From positions 62,001 to 126,000 of the forward strand of contig CAMVAT010000005.1 in assembly GCA_947165505.1 (NCBI GenBank): a DNA stretch of 64,000 bases. The letters are read 5' to 3'. This document shows, piece after piece, positions 27,901 to 35,621 of this stretch (position 1 is its first letter; the number at the start of each line of letters is the position of its first letter). Under the pieces are notes generated by a model. The model did not search any database and was not told the origin of the DNA. It was given only the letters and a program-made list of their open reading frames with translations. The translations under genes were made by a program, and so were the position numbers. The DNA comes from an uncultured Prevotellaceae bacterium (GTDB lineage Bacteria > Bacteroidota > Bacteroidia > Bacteroidales > Bacteroidaceae).

Positions 27901-27972
27901 ATACGACGGAGCCTGCGCCATGACAGTGGGGGCTACCCACAGGAGAAGTGCGGTGAATAAGTGTCTGATCAT
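24931..27972 (-). CDS. Secreted pectate lyase, polysaccharide lyase family 1 type
   Basis: A 1013-aa secreted enzyme. Signal peptide 1-19 (ending TVMAQ). Residues about 25-290 form a right-handed beta-helix-like region with GLUG-type repeats (FDGGGHTISGVYLQG, NCYVSGTLDGKNDMGGIVGRV). Residues about 340-440 look like a fibronectin-type linker. The PL1 catalytic domain spans about 445-770 (FPGAEGYGRFARGGRGG, GTLRWAL, RTVLFRVSGIIDM, DHVTASWGTDETFS, RLDIFNNVVYNWHGR). A DSDYDGLPNWWEE motif (about 843-855) resembles a calcium-binding spacer. The C-terminus (VRGIYITNGKKYIVK) is the ending shared by exported proteins here. It cleaves de-esterified homogalacturonan by beta-elimination and is the last gene of the susC-susD unit. 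Confidence 0.9.
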   Translation of the reverse strand: MIRHLFTALLLWVAPTVMAQAPSYAGGDGTKDNPYLISNADQLARLAQDVNTIPNFSRGCYFLLTNDIVVNEQVNQQQLSTLQAGDAFPQTPTIGTYSSDTDYRAFQGVFDGGGHTISGVYLQGSVNYMALFRVLEDAEVCNLGLVDEFIQANAYFAGIAARVINSRIINCYVADSNIRGYGSNGGGIAAQALGNTRVQNCYVSGTLDGKNDMGGIVGRVGNGDYNTVVVENCYTTATIGINAARTNKAGVTATNAVGSTVRNCFFTADAGADAVWPAQDSGTTTGCRQMTLGEMTGEEFLNLLNENATFIPGACRWQRGAATPIHNYSVSTPDTDRRDVAALATDPVPADGDVHADIDQAAPTLSWTAARDGKTVRQYLHLGTDSIAVANALPSQAIAVLGAETTYQPGPLSNIHTYYWRIDREDAEGTVVRGDVWSFQPRHLAFPGAEGYGRFARGGRGGHVVYVSKLTDDGSEGTLRWALTNGSGPRTVLFRVSGIIDMGYRTCWVDDQVTIAAQTAPAKGICIKHADIGVGSDNIVRFLRARRGLGTSDETGNAIGTVYSDHTILDHVTASWGTDETFSSRGSKNITLQRSVISEALGIAGHRNYAAGTNHGYAATIGGDIGSFHHNLLAHCEGRNWSMGGGTDANGEYAGRLDIFNNVVYNWHGRTTDGGAHEVNFVGNYYKMGIDTKEKCLFSLDIEGNLKGTQSAYVSGNVRDNRDGSLTDDLEGDTYRMRIRDGRPSVDWDYFVSAPFFPSYATVESAREAYKSVLSDVGANQPMQDLTDQRVTAETLSRSYTYVGSKSGIRGEIDDEQDAGGFEDYPEQLRPIGYDSDYDGLPNWWEEIRGTDPLTRIRDYVETNLDREGDGYTELERYLDFMAQPHVWLSPGTQTAIDVKNLFAGYTNHPVFSVETAGEGVTATLSDGLLTLRASDARALATLSLTVTDADHAAYTRRLCVAVTDHSTVASAISHIDAEPAATAPLYDLRGRRVTSPHVRGIYITNGKKYIVK

Positions 27973-28045
27973 AGTGAAAGGGAAGTGAAAGGGAAGTGAA
28001 AGGGAAGTGAAAGGGACAATAGTTTGGCTATTGTCCCTTTCACTT
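27973..28045. repeat. Four tandem 11-bp units ending in a perfect 18-bp hairpin
   Basis: About four AAGTGAAAGGG units (27973-28015) lead into AAGTGAAAGGGACAATAG (28005-28022), loop TTTGG, and the exact complement CTATTGTCCCTTTCACTT (28028-28045). It lies between two minus-strand genes of the pectin locus and could attenuate transcription into the lyase gene or stabilise the upstream mRNA 3' end. Confidence 0.9.
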
Positions 28046-28061
28046 ATTAGTTGAACATCAA

Positions 28062-29795
28062 TTATTTGGCGATGTATTTCTTGCCGTTCATGATGTAAAT
28101 CTGACCGCGTACGGGGGTGGAGATGCGCTGGCCGGCGATGTTGTACATCACGCCGCTGTTCTCCGCCTGCACGGTGACGTTGTTGATGGCAGTGGCATCG
28201 CCGACAACACCCTCGAGGGTGAAGTTGTCGAAGCTCATGGCCTTGGAGCTGTCTTTGGCGAAATCGACCGTGGCCTCAACGCGGTAGGTGCCGGCCTGAA
28301 GAACAAGGTCGCCCAGCGGTGTGAGCGTGCCGATGCCGTCTTCAAAACCAGGCCAGTATTGGATGGCCTGGTAGTTGACAGCCTCGCCGGCATCGTTCTT
28401 CTGCTCGAAGAGGAACGACACATCGTCTTTGGTGATGCGGCAGTAGCTGCCAGCACCCCACTCCACGCTGTTGTAACTGCCCGTCTTGGTAATCCAGGTA
28501 GAGTTGAAGAGCTCGGTCTCGCCCTGAAGGATGCGGATGCAGTACATGGGGTTCTGCTCCACCAGCAGGTCGAAGTCGATGGCATTGACGGTGAAGGTCT
28601 TGCCCTCTGCCACGGTCAGGTCGAAACCGAAGGCCCATTTCTCAGAGCCCAGCGTCTCGGCATTGTGGCGTTTCTTCGAACTGTCGTATTCGGCGCAGTT
28701 GAGTTTCCACACGTAGTCGCAGTCGATGTTTTTCACGCCCTGGTGGCACACCTGCTTGATCTCGTAGCCGCCCTCCTGGGTCTCGTCCTTGACGATGGTG
28801 GCCTCAATTTCAGCCGACTGGAAGAACTTAGCGGTGAGAGCGTCGGTGCTGATATTGAACTTATCTACGCTCCCGATATAGTTCCAAGTATCATAAGTCA
28901 CCGTTCCGTCACTGGGATTGGTGAAGGTAGGACGTGCGATACCCACGACATCACCGGCAGCAGGGGCAGAGCCGCCCGACAGGGTGCCCTCGAGGGTGAA
29001 GTTGTCGAAGCTCATGGCCTTGGAGCTGTCTTTGGCGAAATCGACCGTGGCCTCAACGCGGTAGGTGCCGGCCTGAAGAACAAGGTCGCCCAGCGGTGTG
29101 AGCGTGCCGATGCCGTCTTCAAAACCAGGCCAGTATTGGATGGCCTGGTAGTTGACAGCCTCGCCGGCATCGTTCTTCTGCTCGAAGAGGAACGACACAT
29201 CGTCTTTGGTGATGCGGCAGTAGCTGCCAGCACCCCACTCCACGCTGTTGTAACTGCCCGTCTTGGTAATCCAGGTAGAGTTGAAGAGCTCGGTCTCGCC
29301 CTGAAGGATGCGGATGCAGTACATGGGGTTCTGCTCCACCAGCAGGTCGAAGTCGATGGCATTGACGGTGAAGGTCTTGCCCTCTGCCACGGTCAGGTCG
29401 AAACCGAAGGCCCATTTCTCAGAGCCCAGCGTCTCGGCATTGTGGCGTTTCTTCGAACTGTCGTATTCGGCGCAGTTGAGTTTCCACACGTAGTCGCAGT
29501 CGATGTTTTTCACGCCCTGGTGGCACACCTGCTTGATCTCGTAGCCGCCCTCCTGGGTCTCGTCCTTGACGATGGTAGCCTCGATTTCAGCCGACTGGAA
29601 GAACTTGACGGTGAGTCCGTCGGCACTCTTGTTGAACTTATCGACACTTCCGATATAGTTCCATGTGTCGTAGGTCACAGTACCGTCACTCGGATTGGTG
29701 AAGGTAGGACGCACGATACCTACGCTGACGTCCTGAGCCAGAGCCGAACCTGACATCAGGGCTGCCACGGCGAAAAGAGTAAATTTTTTCATCAT
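28062..29795 (-). CDS. Secreted protein with a near-identical internal duplication
   Basis: A 577-aa protein made of a signal peptide (MMKKFTLFAVAALMSGSALAQ) and two copies of a domain of about 259 aa, then a short tail ending RGQIYIMNGKKYIAK. Each unit begins PTFTNPSDGTVTYDTWNYIG and ends DFAKDSSKAMSFDNFTLEG. The DNA of the two units appears identical over 590 bp (28210-28799 and 28987-29576, offset 777 bp). The first 60 or so codons of each unit differ slightly. I do not recognise the domain. Its predicted beta content and place between SusD and the pectate lyase suggest a surface glycan-binding protein. The start at 29795 is preferred over an ATG 25 codons upstream, whose codons come from a repeat. 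Confidence 0.8.
   Translation of the reverse strand: MMKKFTLFAVAALMSGSALAQDVSVGIVRPTFTNPSDGTVTYDTWNYIGSVDKFNKSADGLTVKFFQSAEIEATIVKDETQEGGYEIKQVCHQGVKNIDCDYVWKLNCAEYDSSKKRHNAETLGSEKWAFGFDLTVAEGKTFTVNAIDFDLLVEQNPMYCIRILQGETELFNSTWITKTGSYNSVEWGAGSYCRITKDDVSFLFEQKNDAGEAVNYQAIQYWPGFEDGIGTLTPLGDLVLQAGTYRVEATVDFAKDSSKAMSFDNFTLEGTLSGGSAPAAGDVVGIARPTFTNPSDGTVTYDTWNYIGSVDKFNISTDALTAKFFQSAEIEATIVKDETQEGGYEIKQVCHQGVKNIDCDYVWKLNCAEYDSSKKRHNAETLGSEKWAFGFDLTVAEGKTFTVNAIDFDLLVEQNPMYCIRILQGETELFNSTWITKTGSYNSVEWGAGSYCRITKDDVSFLFEQKNDAGEAVNYQAIQYWPGFEDGIGTLTPLGDLVLQAGTYRVEATVDFAKDSSKAMSFDNFTLEGVVGDATAINNVTVQAENSGVMYNIAGQRISTPVRGQIYIMNGKKYIAK
28210..29576 (-). repeat. 590-bp identical direct repeat within the gene
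   Basis: 28210-28799 equals 28987-29576 as far as can be compared by eye, with a unit length of 777 bp. Even synonymous positions match. Confidence 0.9.
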
Positions 29796-29819
29796 GTTGT
29801 TAGGTTTAGGTGAATATTT

Positions 29820-29943
29820 AGAAGTTAAAGAAGTTAAAGAAGTTAAAGGACAAATGCATACGATTTGCATTCTGGTTGAGCTTACATGTCAATTGTCCTT
29901 TAACTTCCCAAGCAGTCATAGATTGCGATCCATTCGCTAACGT
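29820..29943. repeat. GTTAAAGAA tandem units and GTTAAAGGACAA hairpin
   Basis: GAAGTTAAAGGACAA (29839-29853) pairs with TTGTCCTTTAACTTC (29893-29907) across a 39-nt loop. Both the inner ATGCAT and the right flank AAGCAGTCATAGATTGC correspond to the copy at 15206-15275. It lies between susD and the duplicated gene. Confidence 0.8.
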
Positions 29944-31815
29944 TTATTTCGACTCTCTCACATACGGGTTGTATCCCGGGTTCTGGCCGAACTCCTCGGC
30001 GTTCTGCAGTTTGTCGAGGAAGGTGTTGGGGATGGGCCACAGATAGTTGTGCTCATCCACCACATCGTTGCCGTCGTATGCGGGGTTGTGCTGGCGCACA
30101 TAGTCCACGAGTTTGTGCGTGCGCTTCAGGTCGAACCAGCGCAGCCACTCGCCGCAGAGTTCACGTGCGCGCTCCTCGAGAATCCACTCGATGGTCATCT
30201 GGCTGGCGTTTACCTGCGCCTCGCTGAGCGAGTGTCCGCTCTTCACCACGCGGGCGTTGCGTATCTCGCTGTTGATAATCTGTGCGGCGTTGGCCTGATT
30301 GCCCAGTCCGATCTGTGCCTCGGCAGCGATGAGCGGCATCTCGGCATAGCGCATCACAGGCACGTCGGCGAATCCCACGTTGCCAGTGGCATCCATCAGC
30401 AGGATGGTGCCATTGGGGTCGCCGTCCCAGATGCGGTACTTCTTAAACCTCGGGAACGACGAAGCGATGAAGACGCTCGAGCGCGGGTCGGTGGTCTGAC
30501 GTATCTTGCACCCGCCCTGCTGGTTGACGTTCTCGCTCTCGTAGATATCATCGATACCCACCAGTGCGATGCCCTGTTCGGCAGCCGCCACCTTGTCGTC
30601 GTCGGTCACGTGCTGTCGGGTGAATCGCAGCACCGTCTGTCCGTTGTTCACCGTCTTGCCCACCAGGTTCGCCTTGGCATTATAGTTGTTAGCCATCACG
30701 TCGGTCCAGGTGTACGCGCCGCGCGGGTTGCTCTCGGGGAAGTCTTCCTGGAAGAGCACGTCGTAGCGCAGGTCCCAATCCTCCCAGAGGTTGAGGAAGT
30801 AATAGGTAGGCATGAGCAGTGCGCTCTCCTTGGGATACTCCCAAGTCGTGGCGGCACTGGTGATGCCGGCACGCGTGAGCAGTCGGGGAGCCCAGTAGAG
30901 GTGCAGTCGGTTGGGGTTTTTGGGGTTGGGGTTGAGCGAGGAGTTACTGGAGTGCGTCACGACCCAGAGGAACTCGGTGTTGTTTTTATTGTTCTTGGCC
31001 TGCCATATCTCGTCGTAGGTGCTGTAGAGCTGGATGCCGAGCGACGACTTGTTGTCCATGACGTAGCGTGCGGCATCGTAGGCCTTCTGGTAGAACTCAC
31101 GCTGTGCGGCGCTGCCGGCCTCCTCGTATTGAGCACGAGCCAGGCAAGCGCGGGCCAGTATGCCGTAGGCTGCCTTCTTGGTGGCGCGTCCCATATCTCC
31201 GTTGTAGGGATTGACGGGCAGCAGTTGCGTGGCTTTCTCAGCATCGGGTATGATGACCTCGTCGTAGATGACGCGCCGGTCGGTACGCACGGCGGTGAAG
31301 GTAGGTTCGCCTGTGCCCTTGGTGCGCATCTCGATATCGCCGAAGAACTCCACGAGCCACCAGTAGGCGAAGGCCCTGTTGAATCGCGCCTCGCCCTCGA
31401 AGTCGTTGCGTGTGGCGTCGCTCAGGTTTTTGGTGTCGGGCAGGTAGTCGAGCACGGTGTTGGCCAGGTTGACATTGTCATAGACACGGTTCCATGCGCC
31501 GGCAATCTGTCCGCGGTCGCCTTGCAAGTTGACATATCGCGTCATCTGCATACCATATTCGTTTTTCTCCGGCATATTGGCCCAGATATCGCCAGAGCCC
31601 TCGAAATAGAGTGCGGGGTCCTCGCGTCCGAAGTATTTCCATTTGAAGTTATAGTACATCTGGTTGACCAGACTCTCCATGCCTTGCTCAGTGGCGAAGA
31701 CAGCATTGGCACCCTCGCCCGACGGGTTGTACTCGTCGAGGTCGCAGGATGTAAGCCCCAGCGTGCAGGTGCCCAGGAGCATTGCTCCGATGATATATTG
31801 ATTGATACGTTTCAT
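29944..31815 (-). CDS. SusD/RagB family nutrient-binding lipoprotein
   Basis: A 623-aa outer-membrane lipoprotein. The signal peptide ends LGLTSC with lipidated C24, followed by DLDEYNPSGEG, the typical start of SusD proteins. The N-terminal SusD-like part has the TPR-type helices (LVNQMYYNFKWKYFGRED, NTVLDYLP, RFNRAFAYWWLVEFFGDI, GRATKKAAYGILARACLARAQY). The RagB C-terminal domain ends with MTIEWILEERARELCGEWLRWFDLKR and YNPYVRESK. It forms the lid on the SusC transporter and delivers oligosaccharides. It begins 14 bp after susC in the same direction. The neighbouring PL1 lyase suggests pectic oligosaccharides as ligand; this is inference. Confidence 0.97.
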   Translation of the reverse strand: MKRINQYIIGAMLLGTCTLGLTSCDLDEYNPSGEGANAVFATEQGMESLVNQMYYNFKWKYFGREDPALYFEGSGDIWANMPEKNEYGMQMTRYVNLQGDRGQIAGAWNRVYDNVNLANTVLDYLPDTKNLSDATRNDFEGEARFNRAFAYWWLVEFFGDIEMRTKGTGEPTFTAVRTDRRVIYDEVIIPDAEKATQLLPVNPYNGDMGRATKKAAYGILARACLARAQYEEAGSAAQREFYQKAYDAARYVMDNKSSLGIQLYSTYDEIWQAKNNKNNTEFLWVVTHSSNSSLNPNPKNPNRLHLYWAPRLLTRAGITSAATTWEYPKESALLMPTYYFLNLWEDWDLRYDVLFQEDFPESNPRGAYTWTDVMANNYNAKANLVGKTVNNGQTVLRFTRQHVTDDDKVAAAEQGIALVGIDDIYESENVNQQGGCKIRQTTDPRSSVFIASSFPRFKKYRIWDGDPNGTILLMDATGNVGFADVPVMRYAEMPLIAAEAQIGLGNQANAAQIINSEIRNARVVKSGHSLSEAQVNASQMTIEWILEERARELCGEWLRWFDLKRTHKLVDYVRQHNPAYDGNDVVDEHNYLWPIPNTFLDKLQNAEEFGQNPGYNPYVRESK

Positions 31816-31829
31816 AATTCCTGCTTCAT

Positions 31830-34800
31830 TTAAAAGATTACATTCAGTCCTACGGTCACGCTGCGCTGCTGTCCTTCCGGATCAAAGTGCTTCATCCAGT
31901 CTTCCTTGACGAAGTAGAAGGGGTTGTTGACGGTGGCATACACGCGCACGCTCTGCAATGTAAGCGCCTTGAGTGCGCTCTTGGGCAGTGTGTAGCCCAG
32001 AGCGATACGCTTCACCTTGATGAACGACTGCTCGCAGTAGCCGAGCGACTGGTAACCGACGTAGTCGAACAGTTTGCGGTTGAGCATCAGTCCCGGCAGC
32101 GAGGCGCCCTCGTTGGAGCCAGCCACCCAGTAGTCCATGTTGGTGTATTTGCCACCGTTAGACGGGTCGAAGTTGGCCAGCGGGCTCTCACCCCAGTGTC
32201 CCCAGCGGGCATAGAGGTAGATGTTGAAGTCCCAGTTCTTGTAGCGGAGGTCGTTGTTGAAACCGGCGAACCACTTAGGCGACTGCGAACCCACATAGTC
32301 GATGTCGAGGTTCTGGTCGATGATGTTGTCGCCGTCGAGGTCGGCCACTTTGACGTCGCCGGGCTGGAAGGGCTGTGTCTTTTCAGCATCCTTGAAGTAG
32401 GTGGCAGCCTCGGCAGCCTCGTCAGATTTCCAGATGCCCTCGTATGTGAACGTCTTGTACGACTTGATGGGGTGTCCAATCATCAGCGTGGAGTTTTCTT
32501 TCTCCGAGCCCAGCTGTATGTCGGTGCCATCTACGAGATCGACGATTTTCTCGCGGTTGGCCGAGAAAGAGAGCGTCGAGTTCCATTGGAAGTCTTTGGT
32601 GACGATGTTGCGCGAGTTGATAGTGACCTCGAAACCGCGGTTCTGCGTCGATCCGATGTTGGTGTATGTGGCGAAGTTACCGTCGTTGCCCGACGAGGTG
32701 GGCAGAGAGCGGAGCAGGATCAGGTCGGTGGTCTTGGTGTTGTAGTAGTCGAAGGTGACATTGATGCGGTTGTTGAGCAGTATCATGTCGAAACCGACAT
32801 CAATTGTTTTCGACTTCTCCCACTTGGTCTCCAGGTTACCGATGAGGTTGTCCTTGCCGAGCAGGTAGCGGTTAGCCGCTGTGTCTTGGAATCCGAAGCT
32901 CCAGTTGGCGAAGGTGACGCCCGACTCCGTGCCATAGACAGGGATACCCGAGTTGCCGGTGACACCGTAGGTGAGTCGCAGTTTCAGGTCGTCGAGCCAC
33001 GAGCGTGTGCTTGCCATAAACGGCTCGTCGGTGATGCGCCATGCGATAGCTGCCGAGGGGAAGGTGTCCCACTTATGGCCTTTGGCGAGCACCGAGGCGC
33101 CGTCGCGGCGGATAGAAGCGGTGAAGAGGTAGCGGCTCTTCCAGTCGTAGCTGATACGTCCGGCGTAAGAGAAGTTCTGCTGCTGTGTGTAGCTGCTGCT
33201 GTGGATGGAGTGTCCTGCGCCGCCGTCGTTGCTGGCCAGGTTCCACCAGAGGTTGGATGCCAGTGTCTGACCGATGGAGGTGGCACTGAGGTCGTCGCCG
33301 GTCTTCTTGTTCCAAGTGGTGAGCAGCGTGATGCCGAGGTGGTGGTCTTCGGGCAGCATGACGAAGTTGTAGGTCAGGATATTGTTCCACTCGGTGTAGA
33401 GGCTCGACGCCTTGGTCATCTGAGCGGTCGATTGCTTGGTGCCGGCATCAATGACGGTGGCCGAGTAGATGTCGGAATAGTCGCCCACCGATGAGTTGAC
33501 GATATGGGCGTTGACCTGTGTGCGGAAGTTGAGCCCTGCGATGGGGTGGAAGTCGAGATAGCCGTTGGCCACCACGTTGGTGCCGTAGCTCTCACGTGCA
33601 TAGAGGTTGTCGCCGAGGGCATTGATGAGGGGGTTGACGTAGCCGCTGGCCTCGAGCGGGCGCTCCACCATCTCGGTGCCGATGCTGTAGGTGTCGGTCA
33701 GGTCGTCATAGACACCGTAGGGCGAGCCGAGCTGCATGCCTGTGGTGGGCGTGCTCTGATAGGGCGAGTATTCGCTGCGGTTGTGTGTGAGCTGGAAGTT
33801 GATGCCGGCGTCGATCCACTTATGCACCTTGTGGTCGATGTTGGCGCGCAGGGTGTAGCGGTCGGTGCCGCCGCTCTTCTTCCATTTGTTGCCGTCGTTG
33901 GCATATCCCACGCTGAATCGTGCGGTGGTCTTCTCCGAACCGCCCGAGAGCGTGATGGTGTGACGGTTGCTCCACGTGGTGGCTTTCTGCAGTTCCTCAT
34001 CGTAGTCGGTCCAGGCATTGGCGCGGTAGGCGGCGAAAGCTGCCGGACTGCTGAAGAGGTTGAGGTCATCGGCAGCACTGTTCCACTGTCCAGCATTGGC
34101 GGCGGCCAGACGGCGTGCCTCGTAGTAGTTCTGGCCTGAGCGGTAGTCGGGGTGCTCCTCGCGGAAGGCACCTGTGACGTAGCCGTTGTACGACACCTGC
34201 ATCTTGCCTGCCTGTGCCTTCTTGGTGGTGATGATGATGACACCGTTGGCGCCCTGCGAACCGTAGATGGCGGTCGAGGATGCGTCTTTCAGCACGTCGA
34301 TGGTTTCGATATCATCGGGGTTGAGGTCGCCCATCGAACCGCCCTGCACACCGTCGATGATGACCAGCGGGGCGTTGTTACCGTTGATAGAGCGGTTACC
34401 GCGGATGCGCATTTCTGAACCGTTCACATCGAGACCGGTGATGCGTCCTTGCAGGGCCGTAGCCACACTGCTGGTGGGAGCCTGTAGGATGACATCGCTC
34501 TTGACCTGTGCCACCGATCCGGTGACATCACGTTTTCTGACGGTACCGAAACCGATGACCACCACTTCGTCGAGTCCCTGCGTGTCGGGTTCCATCGTGA
34601 CGTTCATGGTCGTGCCGCTCACGGGCATGGTCAGGTTTTTGTACCCCATGTAAGAGAATACGAGACTGTGTTTGCCACTGGGCAGACTGATAGAGAAGTT
34701 TCCGTCAATGTCGGAAATGGTACCTCCCAAGGCATCACTTCCTGCCACCTTGACGGTGACTCCGATCATCGGCTCTCCGTTTTCGTCAATGATGTGTCCC

Positions 34801-34958
34801 TTGACGGTCACGTTCTGAGCCACAGCGGCCGGCGGGTTCGGTGACGTACTGTCGTCTGCCAAAGCAGAGGCCGGTACGAACAACAAAGCCGACAAGCCGA
34901 ATGCCAACACGGCCTTCTGAAGGCCATTGGCCGGATGCTTTTTCAATAATTGTTCCAT
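31830..34958 (-). CDS. SusC/RagA family TonB-dependent transporter
   Basis: A 1042-aa outer-membrane transporter. Signal peptide about 1-35 (ending PASALA). A carboxypeptidase-D-like domain covers about 50-125 (VTVKGHIIDENGEPMIGVTV, FSYMGYKNL). The TonB-box/plug region starts at DEVVVIGFGTVRKRDVTGSV (about 133-152), and the plug has the SusC signature (LQGRITGLDV, IRGNRSINGNNAPLVIIDGV, IDVLKDASSTAIYGSQGANG). A 22-strand barrel ends with the aromatic GLNVIF. It imports oligosaccharides across the outer membrane using TonB energy, paired with the SusD directly downstream. No sigma/anti-sigma or hybrid two-component regulator gene lies beside it in this window. It is complete and canonical. Confidence 0.97.
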   Translation of the reverse strand: MEQLLKKHPANGLQKAVLAFGLSALLFVPASALADDSTSPNPPAAVAQNVTVKGHIIDENGEPMIGVTVKVAGSDALGGTISDIDGNFSISLPSGKHSLVFSYMGYKNLTMPVSGTTMNVTMEPDTQGLDEVVVIGFGTVRKRDVTGSVAQVKSDVILQAPTSSVATALQGRITGLDVNGSEMRIRGNRSINGNNAPLVIIDGVQGGSMGDLNPDDIETIDVLKDASSTAIYGSQGANGVIIITTKKAQAGKMQVSYNGYVTGAFREEHPDYRSGQNYYEARRLAAANAGQWNSAADDLNLFSSPAAFAAYRANAWTDYDEELQKATTWSNRHTITLSGGSEKTTARFSVGYANDGNKWKKSGGTDRYTLRANIDHKVHKWIDAGINFQLTHNRSEYSPYQSTPTTGMQLGSPYGVYDDLTDTYSIGTEMVERPLEASGYVNPLINALGDNLYARESYGTNVVANGYLDFHPIAGLNFRTQVNAHIVNSSVGDYSDIYSATVIDAGTKQSTAQMTKASSLYTEWNNILTYNFVMLPEDHHLGITLLTTWNKKTGDDLSATSIGQTLASNLWWNLASNDGGAGHSIHSSSYTQQQNFSYAGRISYDWKSRYLFTASIRRDGASVLAKGHKWDTFPSAAIAWRITDEPFMASTRSWLDDLKLRLTYGVTGNSGIPVYGTESGVTFANWSFGFQDTAANRYLLGKDNLIGNLETKWEKSKTIDVGFDMILLNNRINVTFDYYNTKTTDLILLRSLPTSSGNDGNFATYTNIGSTQNRGFEVTINSRNIVTKDFQWNSTLSFSANREKIVDLVDGTDIQLGSEKENSTLMIGHPIKSYKTFTYEGIWKSDEAAEAATYFKDAEKTQPFQPGDVKVADLDGDNIIDQNLDIDYVGSQSPKWFAGFNNDLRYKNWDFNIYLYARWGHWGESPLANFDPSNGGKYTNMDYWVAGSNEGASLPGLMLNRKLFDYVGYQSLGYCEQSFIKVKRIALGYTLPKSALKALTLQSVRVYATVNNPFYFVKEDWMKHFDPEGQQRSVTVGLNVIF

Positions 34959-35319
34959 CGAGTTGGTAGTTAATAAATTTTTTAGGCTTATTTTATGTAT
35001 GAATGACGTATTGTTTAACCTTTTGTAACCACTTTTTTAAAAGGTTTGCAGGTATAATATAAAAAATAATGACATTTTTCAGGCCATCCGTCGCCATTTC
35101 CAGACAAGCGTCAGGCGCACATCTTTATTCGATAACGTAAGATGACGCACACCGGCTCGTATCTTTGCAGTCGGATTTGAGGTTTGAGATTTGAGGTTTG
35201 AGGTTTGAGATTGATGATTAGTTGACTATTGTCCAAACTCCCAAACTCCCAAACTCCTTCACTCCTAAACTCCTTCACTCATTTTTATTTTTTTAATTTT
35301 TTAATTTTCCCGCCTTCCT
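34959..35319. other. Divergent spacer between susC and the lysis-like module
   Basis: No gene. The left part is AT-rich with no TAnnTTTG match on the minus strand for susC. 35160-35167 reads TATCTTTG on the plus strand. 35172-35280 consists of GAGGTTTGAG and CAAACTCC tandem units. Confidence 0.6.
35160..35167 (+). promoter_or_regulatory. Candidate -7 box for the lysis-like module
   Basis: TATCTTTG matches the -7 consensus. The leader of about 150 nt is mostly tandem repeats. No exact -33 TTTG. Confidence 0.45.
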
Positions 35320-35580
35320 ATGACAACAAAAAGTAAAGAATGGCTCCAGTACGCCACAGCTGTGTTGATTGTGCTTTCGGGCATCGCACTCACCTTTATC
35401 TGTTTCTTCATCAAGGAAGAGGTAACCGAGGGCGTGCTCTGGTACGTAGCCCAGGCGCTCACCTTCGCAGGTGCCGTCTTCGGCATCAACATCTATTTCC
35501 ACTCCAAAATAGGAGAGTCTGAATCGCGCATCAAGATGTACCTCGACCAGCAGTTACAAGAAAAAACAACTAAACCCTAA
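35320..35580 (+). CDS. Small two-helix membrane protein, holin-like
   Basis: An 86-aa protein with two membrane segments (about residues 10-32 and 38-60) joined by a short acidic turn (KEEVTEG), and a charged C-terminal tail (ESRIKMYLDQQLQEKTTKP). Size and topology match class II holins, but many unrelated small proteins share them. The call rests mainly on context: the next gene is a T7-lysozyme-type amidase and the third is a spanin-like lipoprotein overlapping it. The 41-bp gap to the amidase is filled by AACCCTAAACCCTCAACCC-type repeats. No phage structural genes are near. Confidence 0.65.
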   Translation: MTTKSKEWLQYATAVLIVLSGIALTFICFFIKEEVTEGVLWYVAQALTFAGAVFGINIYFHSKIGESESRIKMYLDQQLQEKTTKP

Positions 35581-35620
35581 ACCCTCAACCCTAAACCCTC
35601 AACCCTAAACCCTCAACCAA
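35571..35620. repeat. Telomere-like CCCTAAA/CCCTCAA tandem repeat
   Basis: About seven 7-bp units alternate between AACCCTA and AACCCTC. Units begin at the stop codon of the holin-like gene and end two bases before the amidase start. A second CCCTAAA run is at 12131-12151. Confidence 0.9.
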
Positions 35621-35621
35621 A

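Noticed and set aside
28359..29753. 464-codon plus-strand frame opposite the duplicated PUL protein
   Set aside because: It repeats itself only because the sense gene is duplicated, and it has no start signal.
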